A program made the position numbers and the translations under genes. DNA of 64,000 nt from Thalassococcus profundi (GTDB lineage: Bacteria; Pseudomonadota; Alphaproteobacteria; Rhodobacterales; Rhodobacteraceae), in contig NZ_QPMK01000001.1 in assembly GCF_003344785.1 (NCBI RefSeq), positions 280,651-344,650 of the forward strand. The letters are read 5' to 3'. A model generated the notes under the pieces. It did no database searches and was not told the DNA's origin. It saw only the letters and a list, made by a program, of their open reading frames with translations. Below are positions 1 through 7,588 of this stretch, piece by piece (position 1 is the first letter of the stretch; each line of letters opens with the position of its first letter).

Positions 1-4
1 GCCC

Positions 5-2344
5 TCACGCGCCGTAGGGCACCCAGACCGTCTTGACCTCGGTGGCGGCGTCGAGGAATGCGCGCCCGGCGCCCTCGGCCCCGAACCAGTCGCGGGCCGT
101 GCCGTGGTTGACCCAAGTGCGCTTGAGGTTGCCCGCCGCCCCTCGCTCGATCTCTGCCGAGAGGTCTGCCGAGGAAAAGCTCCAGACCGAGTCCACGTCC
201 AGATGCCCGGCCAGCGTCGGCGCAAGCTCCGCATGGCGGCCAGTCAGGATGTTGACCACGCCGCCCGGCATGTCGGAGGTGTCGAGCACCTGGTAAAACT
301 CCGTCGCCGCCAGCGGCAACGGCTCTGACGCCACCAGCACCACGCGGTTGCCCATCGCGATGGCCGGCGCCATGACCGACACCAGCCCCAGCAGCGGCGC
401 CTCGTCGGGGCAGAGTGCGCCGATCACGCCGCAGGGTTCGCGCATCGCCAACGCCACGCCGCGCATCGGCACCGACCGCACCTGTCCGTCGAACTTGTCG
501 GCCCAGGCGGCGTAGGTGAAGAGACGGTTCACCGCGGCCTCGACCTCTTTCGCTCCGCCGCGTTTGCCGGTCAGCCGGTCGACCAGCGCGGCGAAGTCGT
601 CGGCGCGGGCGGCGAGGTTCTCGGCGGTGTAGTAGAGGATCTGCGCCCGCAGATGCGCGCTGCTGGACGACCATGCCACGGCACCGCGCGCCGCCTCGAC
701 GGCGTTGCGGATGTCCTTGCGGTTGGCCAGCGGCGCCTGCCCGATCAGCTTGCCGCCCTTGTCGTAGACGCGCCGGGCATAGCCACCGTCGGGCCGCGCC
801 TGCTTGCCGCCGATATAGAGCTTGGCGGTGCGGTCCACCGGCTGCGGCTCGGCGTCGTCTCCGGCAAAGGCCGCGACCGGCTTCAGCGCCTTGGCCGTAC
901 CTTTTGCGCGTGTATAGGCCATCAGCCCTTCCCAGCCGCCCTCGCGGCCAAACCCCGACTCGCGCACACCGCCGAAGCCCGCGGCGGCATCGAACATGTT
1001 GGTGCCGTTGATCCAGACCACGCCGGCGGCCAGTTTCGGCGCGATATCCAGAGCCACGTTGATGTTCTCGGACCACAGAGTCGCCGCCAGGCCGTAGCGT
1101 GTGTTGTTGGCGATCTCCACGGCCTCGGCGGGCGTGCGGAAGGTGGTGCCGGTCAGCACCGGGCCAAAGATCTCCTCCTGCATCAGCGGCGAGGCGGGGC
1201 TGAGGCCGGTGATCAGCGTCGGCGGGTAGTAGCAGCCTTCGGGCAGCGGCGTGGCCGCGCGGTAGGTCTCGCCCTCGCTTGCGCCGTCTACCAGCGTGCG
1301 GATGCGGTCCAACTGCACCGGATCGACGATGGCGCCGACGTCGATGCACTTGTCGAGCGGATTGCCGATGCGCAGCCCGTCCATGCGGCGGCGCAGGCGG
1401 GTGTGGAATGCCTCGGCGATGCCTTCCTGCACCAGCAGCCGCGACCCGGCGCAGCAGACCTGGCCCTGGTTGAACCAGATCGCGTCGACCAGCCCTTCGA
1501 CGGCGCTGTCGATATCGGTATCCTCGAAGACGATGTAAGGCGACTTGCCGCCAAGTTCGAGCGTCAGCGCCTTGCCCGATCCGGCGGCGGCCGCACGGAT
1601 GCGGCGGCCCACCTCGGTCGACCCGGTGAAGGCGATCTTGTCGACCTTCGCGCCAACGATCCTTTCGCCCACGGCGCCATCGCCAGTGACGATGTTGACG
1701 ACGCCCCTGGGCAGCCCCGCCTCGCGGCAGATGTCGGCAAAAAGCAGCGCGGTGAGCGAGGTCCACTCGGCGGGCTTCAGCACCACGGTGTTGCCCATGG
1801 CCAGCGCCGGCGCGATCTTCCACGCCAGCATCAGCAGGGGGAAGTTCCACGGCACGATCTGCCCGCAGACACCCAGCGCCTCGCGGTCGGGCAGTTCGCT
1901 CTCCATCAGCTGCGCCATGCCCGCGTGATAGTAGAAATGCCGTTGCGCAAGCGGAATGTCGATGTCGCGGCTTTCGCGGATCGGCTTGCCGTTATCGAGC
2001 GTTTCGAGCACCGCGAAAAGCCGCGCGTGCTTCTGCAAGAGCCGGGCCAGCGCGTAAAGATACCGCGCCCGCCCCGGCCCGCCCAAGGCAGCCCACTTGC
2101 CCTGCGCGCGGCGGGCGGCGGCGACGGCGGCCTCCACTTCGGCCTCGGTGGCCTGGGTCAGCGTTGCCAGCACCTCGCCGGTGGCCGGATTGCGGCTCTC
2201 GAACCCGTCACCGGGGGCGGTGAAGGCGCCGTCGATGAAATGCCCGAAGCGCGCGCCCTGGTCGGTGATCCAGGCCAGCGCCTCGGCGGCGCTTTCGGGG
2301 GCGGGGCCGTAGTCCATGGTCTCGAAAATCTCGCTGACTGTCAT
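5..2344 (-). CDS. Aldehyde dehydrogenase, tandem double-domain protein (779 aa)
   Basis: NAD(P)-dependent aldehyde oxidation, most likely of the acetaldehyde released by the neighbouring DeoC. Residues about 35-490 form a complete ALDH domain: Rossmann region with PWNFPL, FTGSTEVG, the LELGGK glutamate motif, and GQVCCAGSR with the catalytic cysteine at residue 297. Residues about 505-779 repeat the start of a second ALDH domain (TAKLYIGGKQARPD onward) but end before any recognisable catalytic Cys or Glu motif, so this half looks structural or degenerate. At 779 aa it is much longer than the usual ~480-500 aa. The ATG is preceded by GGAGACGGCAGGACA. It lies 73 nt behind deoC on the same strand, consistent with one operon. 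The substrate is inferred from context, not shown. Confidence 0.9.
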   Translation of the reverse strand: MTVSEIFETMDYGPAPESAAEALAWITDQGARFGHFIDGAFTAPGDGFESRNPATGEVLATLTQATEAEVEAAVAAARRAQGKWAALGGPGRARYLYALARLLQKHARLFAVLETLDNGKPIRESRDIDIPLAQRHFYYHAGMAQLMESELPDREALGVCGQIVPWNFPLLMLAWKIAPALAMGNTVVLKPAEWTSLTALLFADICREAGLPRGVVNIVTGDGAVGERIVGAKVDKIAFTGSTEVGRRIRAAAAGSGKALTLELGGKSPYIVFEDTDIDSAVEGLVDAIWFNQGQVCCAGSRLLVQEGIAEAFHTRLRRRMDGLRIGNPLDKCIDVGAIVDPVQLDRIRTLVDGASEGETYRAATPLPEGCYYPPTLITGLSPASPLMQEEIFGPVLTGTTFRTPAEAVEIANNTRYGLAATLWSENINVALDIAPKLAAGVVWINGTNMFDAAAGFGGVRESGFGREGGWEGLMAYTRAKGTAKALKPVAAFAGDDAEPQPVDRTAKLYIGGKQARPDGGYARRVYDKGGKLIGQAPLANRKDIRNAVEAARGAVAWSSSSAHLRAQILYYTAENLAARADDFAALVDRLTGKRGGAKEVEAAVNRLFTYAAWADKFDGQVRSVPMRGVALAMREPCGVIGALCPDEAPLLGLVSVMAPAIAMGNRVVLVASEPLPLAATEFYQVLDTSDMPGGVVNILTGRHAELAPTLAGHLDVDSVWSFSSADLSAEIERGAAGNLKRTWVNHGTARDWFGAEGAGRAFLDAATEVKTVWVPYGA

Positions 2345-2417
2345 TGTCCTGCCGTCTCCTCTTGGGCGCGTTTTCCTCCCGGAAAACGGATCGGACTTCT
2401 CACGAAGTCCGCGCCCG

Positions 2418-3443
2418 TCAACTCATCGCATGCCGCCAGGAGGCGGAATAGGCGCCGGTCACGTGGTGTTCCAGCTGTCGTTCGATATCGCCCAGAAGGC
2501 TGGACGCGCCGAACCGGAACAGGTCGGGCCGCAGCCAGCGGTCGCCAAGTTCGTCCTTGATCAGCGCGAGATAAAGCAGCGCATCCTTGGCCTTGGAAAT
2601 CCCGCCCGCGGGCTTGTAGCCGACGCGAAATCCGGTGGCGTCGTGGTATTCTCGGATCGCCCGCAGCATCACCAGCGTCACCGGCAACGTCGCGTTGACC
2701 GACTCCTTGCCGGTCGAGGTCTTGATGAAATCCGCCCCCGCCATCATGCAGACCAGCGAGGCGCGGGCGACGTTCTGCAAGGTGCCCAACTCGCCCGTGG
2801 CGAGGATCGCCTTCACATGCGCCGGCCCGCAAGCCTCGCGGAAGGCGCGCATCTCGTCGTAGAGGGCCTGCCAGTCGCCGGTCAGCACGTGGCGGCGCGA
2901 GATCACGATGTCGATCTCCGCGGCCCCGGCGGCCACCGAGTCTCCGATCTCGGCCACGCGCAGGTGGAAGGGCGACAGGCCCGCCGGGAACCCGGTGCTG
3001 ACCGCGGCGACGGGGATGCCCGAGCCATGCAGCGCCGCGACGGCGGGGGCGATCATGTCGTGGTAGACGCAGACCGCGCCGGTGGTCAGATGCGGCAGGC
3101 CCAGCGCATCGAGCAGGTCGGCGCGCACCGGCTGCCGCGCCTTGGCGCAAAGCCGTGCGACGCGGCCTCGCGTGTCGTCGCCCGCGAGCGTGGTGAGGTC
3201 TATGCAGGACACCGCCCGCGCCAGCCAGGCCGCCTGGAAATCCTTCTTGACCGACCGCCGCCCGGGCAGCGTCGCGGCCCGGCGTTCGATGGCCGACCGG
3301 TTCGCCCGCGCCCGCAGCACCCAGTCCATGTCCAGAGCCGTGCCGGGATTGCGCGGCTCGACCGTCTGCGGCACCTGGTGCGTCTGGGAGAGAGGCGTCC
3401 GGGAAAGATGTGTCTGGGAAAGGCTGGCCCCATGGTCCGGCAT
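2418..3443 (-). CDS. deoC: Deoxyribose-phosphate aldolase (341 aa)
   Basis: Cleaves 2-deoxyribose-5-phosphate to acetaldehyde and glyceraldehyde-3-phosphate in nucleoside catabolism. The class I DeoC signatures are present: VKAILATGELG and the Schiff-base lysine in FIKTSTGK, followed by GYKPAGGI. The open frame continues upstream to 3794, but the ATG at 3443 has GGAGG five bases ahead and gives a normal alpha-proteobacterial length, so I use it. The N-terminal ~40 residues (serine/threonine/glutamine-rich, SQTHLSRTPLSQTH) look like a poorly conserved extension. The downstream aldehyde dehydrogenase would remove the acetaldehyde. Divergent from the metal-transport operon. Confidence 0.93.
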   Translation of the reverse strand: MPDHGASLSQTHLSRTPLSQTHQVPQTVEPRNPGTALDMDWVLRARANRSAIERRAATLPGRRSVKKDFQAAWLARAVSCIDLTTLAGDDTRGRVARLCAKARQPVRADLLDALGLPHLTTGAVCVYHDMIAPAVAALHGSGIPVAAVSTGFPAGLSPFHLRVAEIGDSVAAGAAEIDIVISRRHVLTGDWQALYDEMRAFREACGPAHVKAILATGELGTLQNVARASLVCMMAGADFIKTSTGKESVNATLPVTLVMLRAIREYHDATGFRVGYKPAGGISKAKDALLYLALIKDELGDRWLRPDLFRFGASSLLGDIERQLEHHVTGAYSASWRHAMS

Positions 3444-3471
3444 GTCATCCTCCGTTCTGGAACCTCGTGTC

Positions 3472-3500
3472 TTCCAGACTGTGGCAAGCGTTCGTGTCAA
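3472..3500 (-). promoter_or_regulatory. Possible deoC promoter
   Basis: A perfect -35 hexamer TTGACA lies at 3500-3495 on the minus strand, about 50 bases ahead of the deoC start. The matching -10 position reads CTGGAA or TCTGGA, which is a poor match, so this may need an activator or be fortuitous. Confidence 0.3.
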
Positions 3501-3570
3501 GTTCAAGCGGAACGCCACGCAACCCGGCGGCACGGCGCTGACCGAATCTTGGGCAAGCGCAGACCTGCAA

Positions 3571-3622
3571 TTGCGAATTATTCGCAAAATACTTGACGAC
3601 TTGCGAATGACTCGCATATTCA
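3571..3622 (+). promoter_or_regulatory. Metal-responsive promoter with two Fur-superfamily boxes
   Basis: Bases 3571-3587 read TTGCGAATTATTCGCAA, a perfect 7-3-7 inverted repeat. Bases 3601-3617 hold a weaker copy, TTGCGAATGACTCGCAT. Between them is TTGACG (3593-3598); TATTCA (3617-3622) lies 18 bp downstream, giving a plausible sigma-70 promoter. The second box fills the spacer and the first lies just upstream of the -35, so a bound repressor would block polymerase. The box form resembles Fur/Mur sites of alphaproteobacteria; which family member binds is inference. Confidence 0.7.
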
Positions 3623-3645
3623 CCTGCATACTGATGGAGTTTTTC

Positions 3646-4608
3646 ATGCCCCCGCAAAGACGTGCCTTTCTGGTCAGTGCCGCCGCCCTCGCCTTCTCCG
3701 CCCCTCTGCCCGTGCGGGCACAGGACGTGCCTGCCGTCGTCGCAACCACTGGTATGATCGCCGATGCGGCCCGCGCCATTGGCGGCGATGCCATCGACCT
3801 GCGGGCGCTGATGGGTCCGGGGATCGACCCGCACAGCTACCGGCAGACCCGGACGGATATCGTGGCGCTGTCGCGTGCCGACCTCGTGCTCTGGAACGGG
3901 CTCTACCTCGAAGCGCAGATGGAGGAGTTCCTGCTGCGTCTCGGCGCGCAGAAGCCCGTGGTCGCCGTGGGCGACGCGGTGCCCGACGACGCGCTCTTGC
4001 GCCACGCCGAGTACGCCGGCCGCGCCGATCCGCACATCTGGATGGTGCCGGCGCTCTGGCAACACGCCGTCACCGCCACGCGCGATGCGCTGATTGCCGT
4101 GCAGCCGGACCGCGAGACGGCCTTTCGCGACCGGACAGAGGCCTACCTCGCAGAGCTGGACGCGCTGCAAACCTACGCGGAAGACACGCTTGCCAAGGTG
4201 CCGGAACCTGCGCGGGTGCTGGTCACCGCCCACGACGCCTTCGGCTATTTCGGCCGCGCCTTCGGGTTCGAGGTCATGGGCATCCAGGGCATTTCAACCG
4301 AAAGCGAGGCCGGCTTGCAGCGCATCGGCGAACTGGTCGACCTGCTGGTCGCCCGCGACATCGGCGCGGTCTTCGTCGAAAGCTCGGTGTCGGACCGCAA
4401 CGTCCGCGCGCTGGTCGAGGGCGCGCAGGCGCAGGGCCACGATGTCCGCATCGGCGGCGGGCTCTTCTCCGACGCGATGGGCGCGCCCGGCACCTACGAG
4501 GGCACATATATCGGCATGATCGACCACAACGTGACGGTGATCGCCCGCGCGCTGGGGGCCGACGTGCCGGCGACCGGCATGTCCGGCAAGCTGGCGGCGG
4601 GGCTTTGA
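3646..4608 (+). CDS. troA: Metal ABC transporter, periplasmic substrate-binding protein (TroA/SitA-like, 320 aa)
   Basis: Cluster A-I solute-binding protein delivering Mn2+, Zn2+ or Fe2+ to the membrane permease. A signal peptide with an Arg-Arg pair (MPPQRRAFLVSAAALAF..., cleavage near VRA-Q) begins the protein. Predicted metal ligands fall at TroA-like spacing: His63 (DPHSY), His130 (DPHIW), His196 (AHDAFGYF) and Asp276 (FSDAMG). His rather than Glu at the third site is TroA-like; SitA/PsaA usually have Glu there. There is no His-rich loop of the ZnuA type. ATG at 3646 is chosen because GGAG lies seven bases upstream; an ATG at 3634 is in frame but has no such site. First gene of a four-gene operon. 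Confidence 0.88.
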   Translation: MPPQRRAFLVSAAALAFSAPLPVRAQDVPAVVATTGMIADAARAIGGDAIDLRALMGPGIDPHSYRQTRTDIVALSRADLVLWNGLYLEAQMEEFLLRLGAQKPVVAVGDAVPDDALLRHAEYAGRADPHIWMVPALWQHAVTATRDALIAVQPDRETAFRDRTEAYLAELDALQTYAEDTLAKVPEPARVLVTAHDAFGYFGRAFGFEVMGIQGISTESEAGLQRIGELVDLLVARDIGAVFVESSVSDRNVRALVEGAQAQGHDVRIGGGLFSDAMGAPGTYEGTYIGMIDHNVTVIARALGADVPATGMSGKLAAGL

Positions 4609-4610
4609 GC

Positions 4611-5417
4611 ATGCACGGGACACTGGAGCTTGCCACCCAAGACGGACGCACGGCGCGTGACGGTGCCGAGGCCAGCCCGCTGGCGCTGCGCGGGATGACC
4701 GTATCCTACGGCGACCAGCCGGTGGTGTTTTCCGTCGACATGACCGTGCAGGAGGGCGCCATGACCGCGATCATCGGCCCCAACGGTGCGGGCAAGTCGA
4801 CACTGCTCAAGGCCGCGCTTGGCATCGTCACGCCGCTGGCGGGGCGGGCGACGGTTTACGGCCAGCCGCTGGCGCAGGCGCGGGACCGCATCGCCTACGT
4901 GCCGCAGCGTGCCAGCGTCGACTGGGATTTCCCGACCGAGGTGCTGGACGTGGTGATGATGGGGCTTTACCGCGAGCTTGGCCTCTTGCGCCGGGTGCGG
5001 CCGCGCCACGTCGCCCGCGCGATGGAGTGCCTGGCGCGCGTCGGCATGCAGGATTTCGCGGACCGCCAGATCGGGCAGCTCTCGGGCGGACAGCAGCAGC
5101 GGGTGTTCCTTGCCCGCGCGCTGGCGCAGGGCGCGGATCTCTACCTGCTGGACGAACCCTTTGCCGGGGTCGATGCCGCCACCGAAAAGGCGATCATCGA
5201 CGTGCTGAAGGACCTGAAATCCGAGGGCAAGACCGTGGTCGCCGTGCATCACGACCTGTCGACCGTGCAGGCCTATTTCGACCGGGTGTTCCTGATCAAC
5301 CGCCGCCGAATGGGCGAGGGCACCGTGGCCCAGGCGTTCACCGCCGCCGCGTTGCAGGCCACCTATGGAGGCCGGCTCGCAGAGGGTCAGATCGCCCAGC
5401 TTGCGCTGGATGCCTGA
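4611..5417 (+). CDS. troB: Metal ABC transporter, ATP-binding protein (268 aa)
   Basis: Cytoplasmic ATPase powering metal import by the adjacent permeases. Walker A is GPNGAGKST, the Q-loop is in YVPQRASVDW, the signature is LSGGQQQRVFLARAL, Walker B is LYLLDEPFAGVD, and the H-loop histidine is in VAVHHDL. These are all intact. The ATG at 4611 sits two bases past the troA stop; an in-frame TTG at 4605 overlapping that stop is the alternative start. The gene is followed three bases later by the first permease, so expression is likely coupled. Confidence 0.93.
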   Translation: MHGTLELATQDGRTARDGAEASPLALRGMTVSYGDQPVVFSVDMTVQEGAMTAIIGPNGAGKSTLLKAALGIVTPLAGRATVYGQPLAQARDRIAYVPQRASVDWDFPTEVLDVVMMGLYRELGLLRRVRPRHVARAMECLARVGMQDFADRQIGQLSGGQQQRVFLARALAQGADLYLLDEPFAGVDAATEKAIIDVLKDLKSEGKTVVAVHHDLSTVQAYFDRVFLINRRRMGEGTVAQAFTAAALQATYGGRLAEGQIAQLALDA

Positions 5418-5420
5418 GCC

Positions 5421-6626
5421 ATGCTGACCGACGCGTTGCTGCTGAACCTCGGCTACAACGCCACGCTGGTGACGTTGGGTGCCGCGGCGCTGGGGCTGGC
5501 AGCAGGAGCGACCGGTACGTTCCTGTTCCTGCGCAAGCGCGCGCTGGTGTCGGATGCGATCAGCCATGCGACCCTGCCCGGACTGGTCCTGGCTTTCATT
5601 CTCATGGTGTCGCTGGGCGGCGACGGACGCGCGCTGGCGGGGCTGATGCTGGGCGCAGCGGCATCGGCGTTGGTGGGGCTGCTGGCGGTCAGCTGGCTGA
5701 CCCGCGCGACGCGTCTGGCCGAGGATGCGGCGATCGGCGCAGTTCTGTCGGTGTTCTTCGGCCTCGGCATCGTGCTGCTGACCGTGGTGCAGACCATGTC
5801 GGCGGGGCGGCAGGCGGGGCTGGAAAGTTTCCTGCTGGGCTCGACCGCGGGCATGCTCTTTGCCGATGCCATGCTCATCACGCTGGGCGGCGTTGCGGTC
5901 CTGGCCTGCGCGCTGGCGCTGCGGCGGCCGATGCTGATGGTGGCCTTCGATCCGGGCTATGCCGAAACGCAGGGCATCGCGGTGGCGCGGATCGACCTTG
6001 CGATCATGGCGCTGGTGATGGCGATCACCGTCGTCGGGCTCAAGATCGTCGGGCTGATCCTGATCGTGGCACTGCTGATCATCCCCGCCGTCACCGCGCG
6101 GTTCTGGACCGACAAGGCCGACCGCGTGGTGCTGCTGGCCGGGGCCTTCGGCGGGCTCTCGGGCTATGTCGGCGCCGCCGTGTCGGCCACCGCACCGAAC
6201 CTGCCCACCGGACCGATCGTTGTGCTGGTGAGCTTTGCGCTGTTCGCGCTGTCGCTGTTCTGCGCGCCGGGACGCGGCGTGCTGGCCTCGGGCCTGCGCC
6301 ACTTGGCGCTGCAACGGCGGGTTCACCTGCGGCAGGGGCTGCTCTCCATGGCCATGGGGCAGCCGGTCTATGAGCGCCTGACCTGCCAGATGTTGCGCCG
6401 GCGCGGCTGGATGCGCGCCGATGGCGTCGCGACGGAGGCTGGCCGGGCCGAGGCCGCAGCGACCCTGCGGGACGAGGCGCGCTGGCAGGCGCTGCGGGCC
6501 TCGACCGAGTTGTCGGATCTCGCGGTGCGAGACGACGGGCTGACGGCGGTGGCCGAGGTGCTGACCGCCGACCAGATCGCGCAGCTCGACGCACGGCTGC
6601 GCGGCCCGCGCGAGGTCGGCGCGTGA
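5421..6626 (+). CDS. troC: Metal ABC transporter permease with C-terminal winged-helix-like extension (401 aa)
   Basis: Inner-membrane channel subunit of the ABC-3 family. Residues 1 to about 285 contain the usual run of hydrophobic segments and the LRKRALVSDAISHATLPG coupling motif. TroC/SitC proteins normally stop near 285-300 residues; this one continues for about 115 more. The extension (LRHLALQRRVHLRQGL..., then RRRGWMRADGVATEAGRAEA and ATLRDEARWQAL) is soluble, charged and resembles the winged-helix part of DtxR/MntR-type metal repressors. That reading is from pattern only. It may be a metal sensor or cytoplasmic regulatory domain. Its stop overlaps the next start (TGATG). Confidence 0.88.
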   Translation: MLTDALLLNLGYNATLVTLGAAALGLAAGATGTFLFLRKRALVSDAISHATLPGLVLAFILMVSLGGDGRALAGLMLGAAASALVGLLAVSWLTRATRLAEDAAIGAVLSVFFGLGIVLLTVVQTMSAGRQAGLESFLLGSTAGMLFADAMLITLGGVAVLACALALRRPMLMVAFDPGYAETQGIAVARIDLAIMALVMAITVVGLKIVGLILIVALLIIPAVTARFWTDKADRVVLLAGAFGGLSGYVGAAVSATAPNLPTGPIVVLVSFALFALSLFCAPGRGVLASGLRHLALQRRVHLRQGLLSMAMGQPVYERLTCQMLRRRGWMRADGVATEAGRAEAAATLRDEARWQALRASTELSDLAVRDDGLTAVAEVLTADQIAQLDARLRGPREVGA

Positions 6627-7531
6627 TGGGCATGGAATTCGTCGCCCTGTCGCTGCCGCCGCTGCTGATCGGCCTCTTCGCCGCCGTGGCCTGCGCGCTT
6701 CCGGGAAATTTTCTCGTGCTGCGCAAGCAATCGCTGATCGGCGACGCGATCAGCCACGTGGTGCTGCCGGGCATCGTCGTGGCCTTCCTGCTCACCGGGA
6801 GGGTCGCGGCCTGGCCGATGATGCTGGGGGCCGCGGCGGCGGCGCTGGTCGCCGTGGTGCTGATCGAGGCGATCCGGCGACTGGGGCGGATCGAGGCAGG
6901 GGCCGCGATGGGCGTGGTCTTTACCGCCATGTTCGCGGGCGGCGTGCTGCTTCTGGAGCAATCGGACACCTCGTCGGTGCATCTCGACGTGGAGCATGCG
7001 CTCTATGGCAACCTCGAAAGCCTGATCTGGCTCGAGGCGACCGGCTGGTCCTCGCTGCTCGACCCCGCGGCGCTGGCCACCCTGCCGGCAGAGCTGACGC
7101 GGATGGCGGTGACGCTTGCGGTGATCGGTGTCCTGCTCTGGCTGTTCTACCGCCCCCTCAAGCTCACCACCTTCGACGAGGACTATGCCCGCACCCTGGG
7201 CCTGCCGGTAACCGCCCTGGGCCTCGGGCTGGTGATTTCCGCGGCAGTGGCGGCGGTGGCGGCCTTCGACGCGGTGGGGTCGATCATCGTCATCGCCATG
7301 TTCATCTGCCCGCCCGCCGCGGCGCGGATGATGACCAACCGGCTGGGCGCACAGATCGGCTGGAGCGTCGCCTTCGCCGCGCTGTCGGCGGTGCTGGGCT
7401 ACGTGCTCGCGGGCTACGGCCCGCTGTGGCTGGGCGCACAGAACGCGGTGTCGGCGGCGGGGATGATCGCCACGGTGTCGGGTGTCATTCTTGCGGTGGC
7501 GGCGCTGGTCGGGCCGCACCGGCGCGGCTAG
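6626..7531 (+). CDS. troD: Metal ABC transporter permease, second subunit (301 aa)
   Basis: Second ABC-3 family permease, expected to pair with the preceding subunit. It has about eight hydrophobic segments and the conserved LRKQSLIGDAISHVVLPG loop that contacts the ATPase. Length is normal for the family, with no C-terminal extension. The ATG at 6626 shares a base with the upstream TGA; a GTG one codon earlier is the alternative. Last gene of the operon; dnaE2 begins 57 bases further on behind its own LexA site. Confidence 0.92.
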   Translation: MGMEFVALSLPPLLIGLFAAVACALPGNFLVLRKQSLIGDAISHVVLPGIVVAFLLTGRVAAWPMMLGAAAAALVAVVLIEAIRRLGRIEAGAAMGVVFTAMFAGGVLLLEQSDTSSVHLDVEHALYGNLESLIWLEATGWSSLLDPAALATLPAELTRMAVTLAVIGVLLWLFYRPLKLTTFDEDYARTLGLPVTALGLGLVISAAVAAVAAFDAVGSIIVIAMFICPPAAARMMTNRLGAQIGWSVAFAALSAVLGYVLAGYGPLWLGAQNAVSAAGMIATVSGVILAVAALVGPHRRG

Positions 7532-7558
7532 AGACCGCATCGCAAGGACTCCACACGA

Positions 7559-7573
7559 GAACAAAAATGGAAC
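7559..7573 (+). promoter_or_regulatory. LexA (SOS) box upstream of dnaE2
   Basis: GAAC-AAAAATG-GAAC is an exact match to the alphaproteobacterial LexA operator GTTC-N7-GTTC read on the other strand. It ends 15 bases before the dnaE2 start codon, so it must overlap the promoter or the transcript start. dnaE2 is a classic SOS gene in this class. Confidence 0.85.
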
Positions 7574-7588
7574 ATACTGCGACTCGCC

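Noticed and set aside
653-2560. A 635-codon open frame on the plus strand opposite the aldehyde dehydrogenase
   Set aside because: Arg/Gly/Ala/His-rich composition typical of an antisense shadow in GC-rich DNA; no ribosome binding site or family motif.
3646-4608. Assigning the binding protein as SitA (Mn/Fe) from a Glu in ISTESEAG
   Set aside because: The third ligand by spacing is His196 in AHDAFGYF, matching TroA, so the metal cannot be fixed from the ligands.
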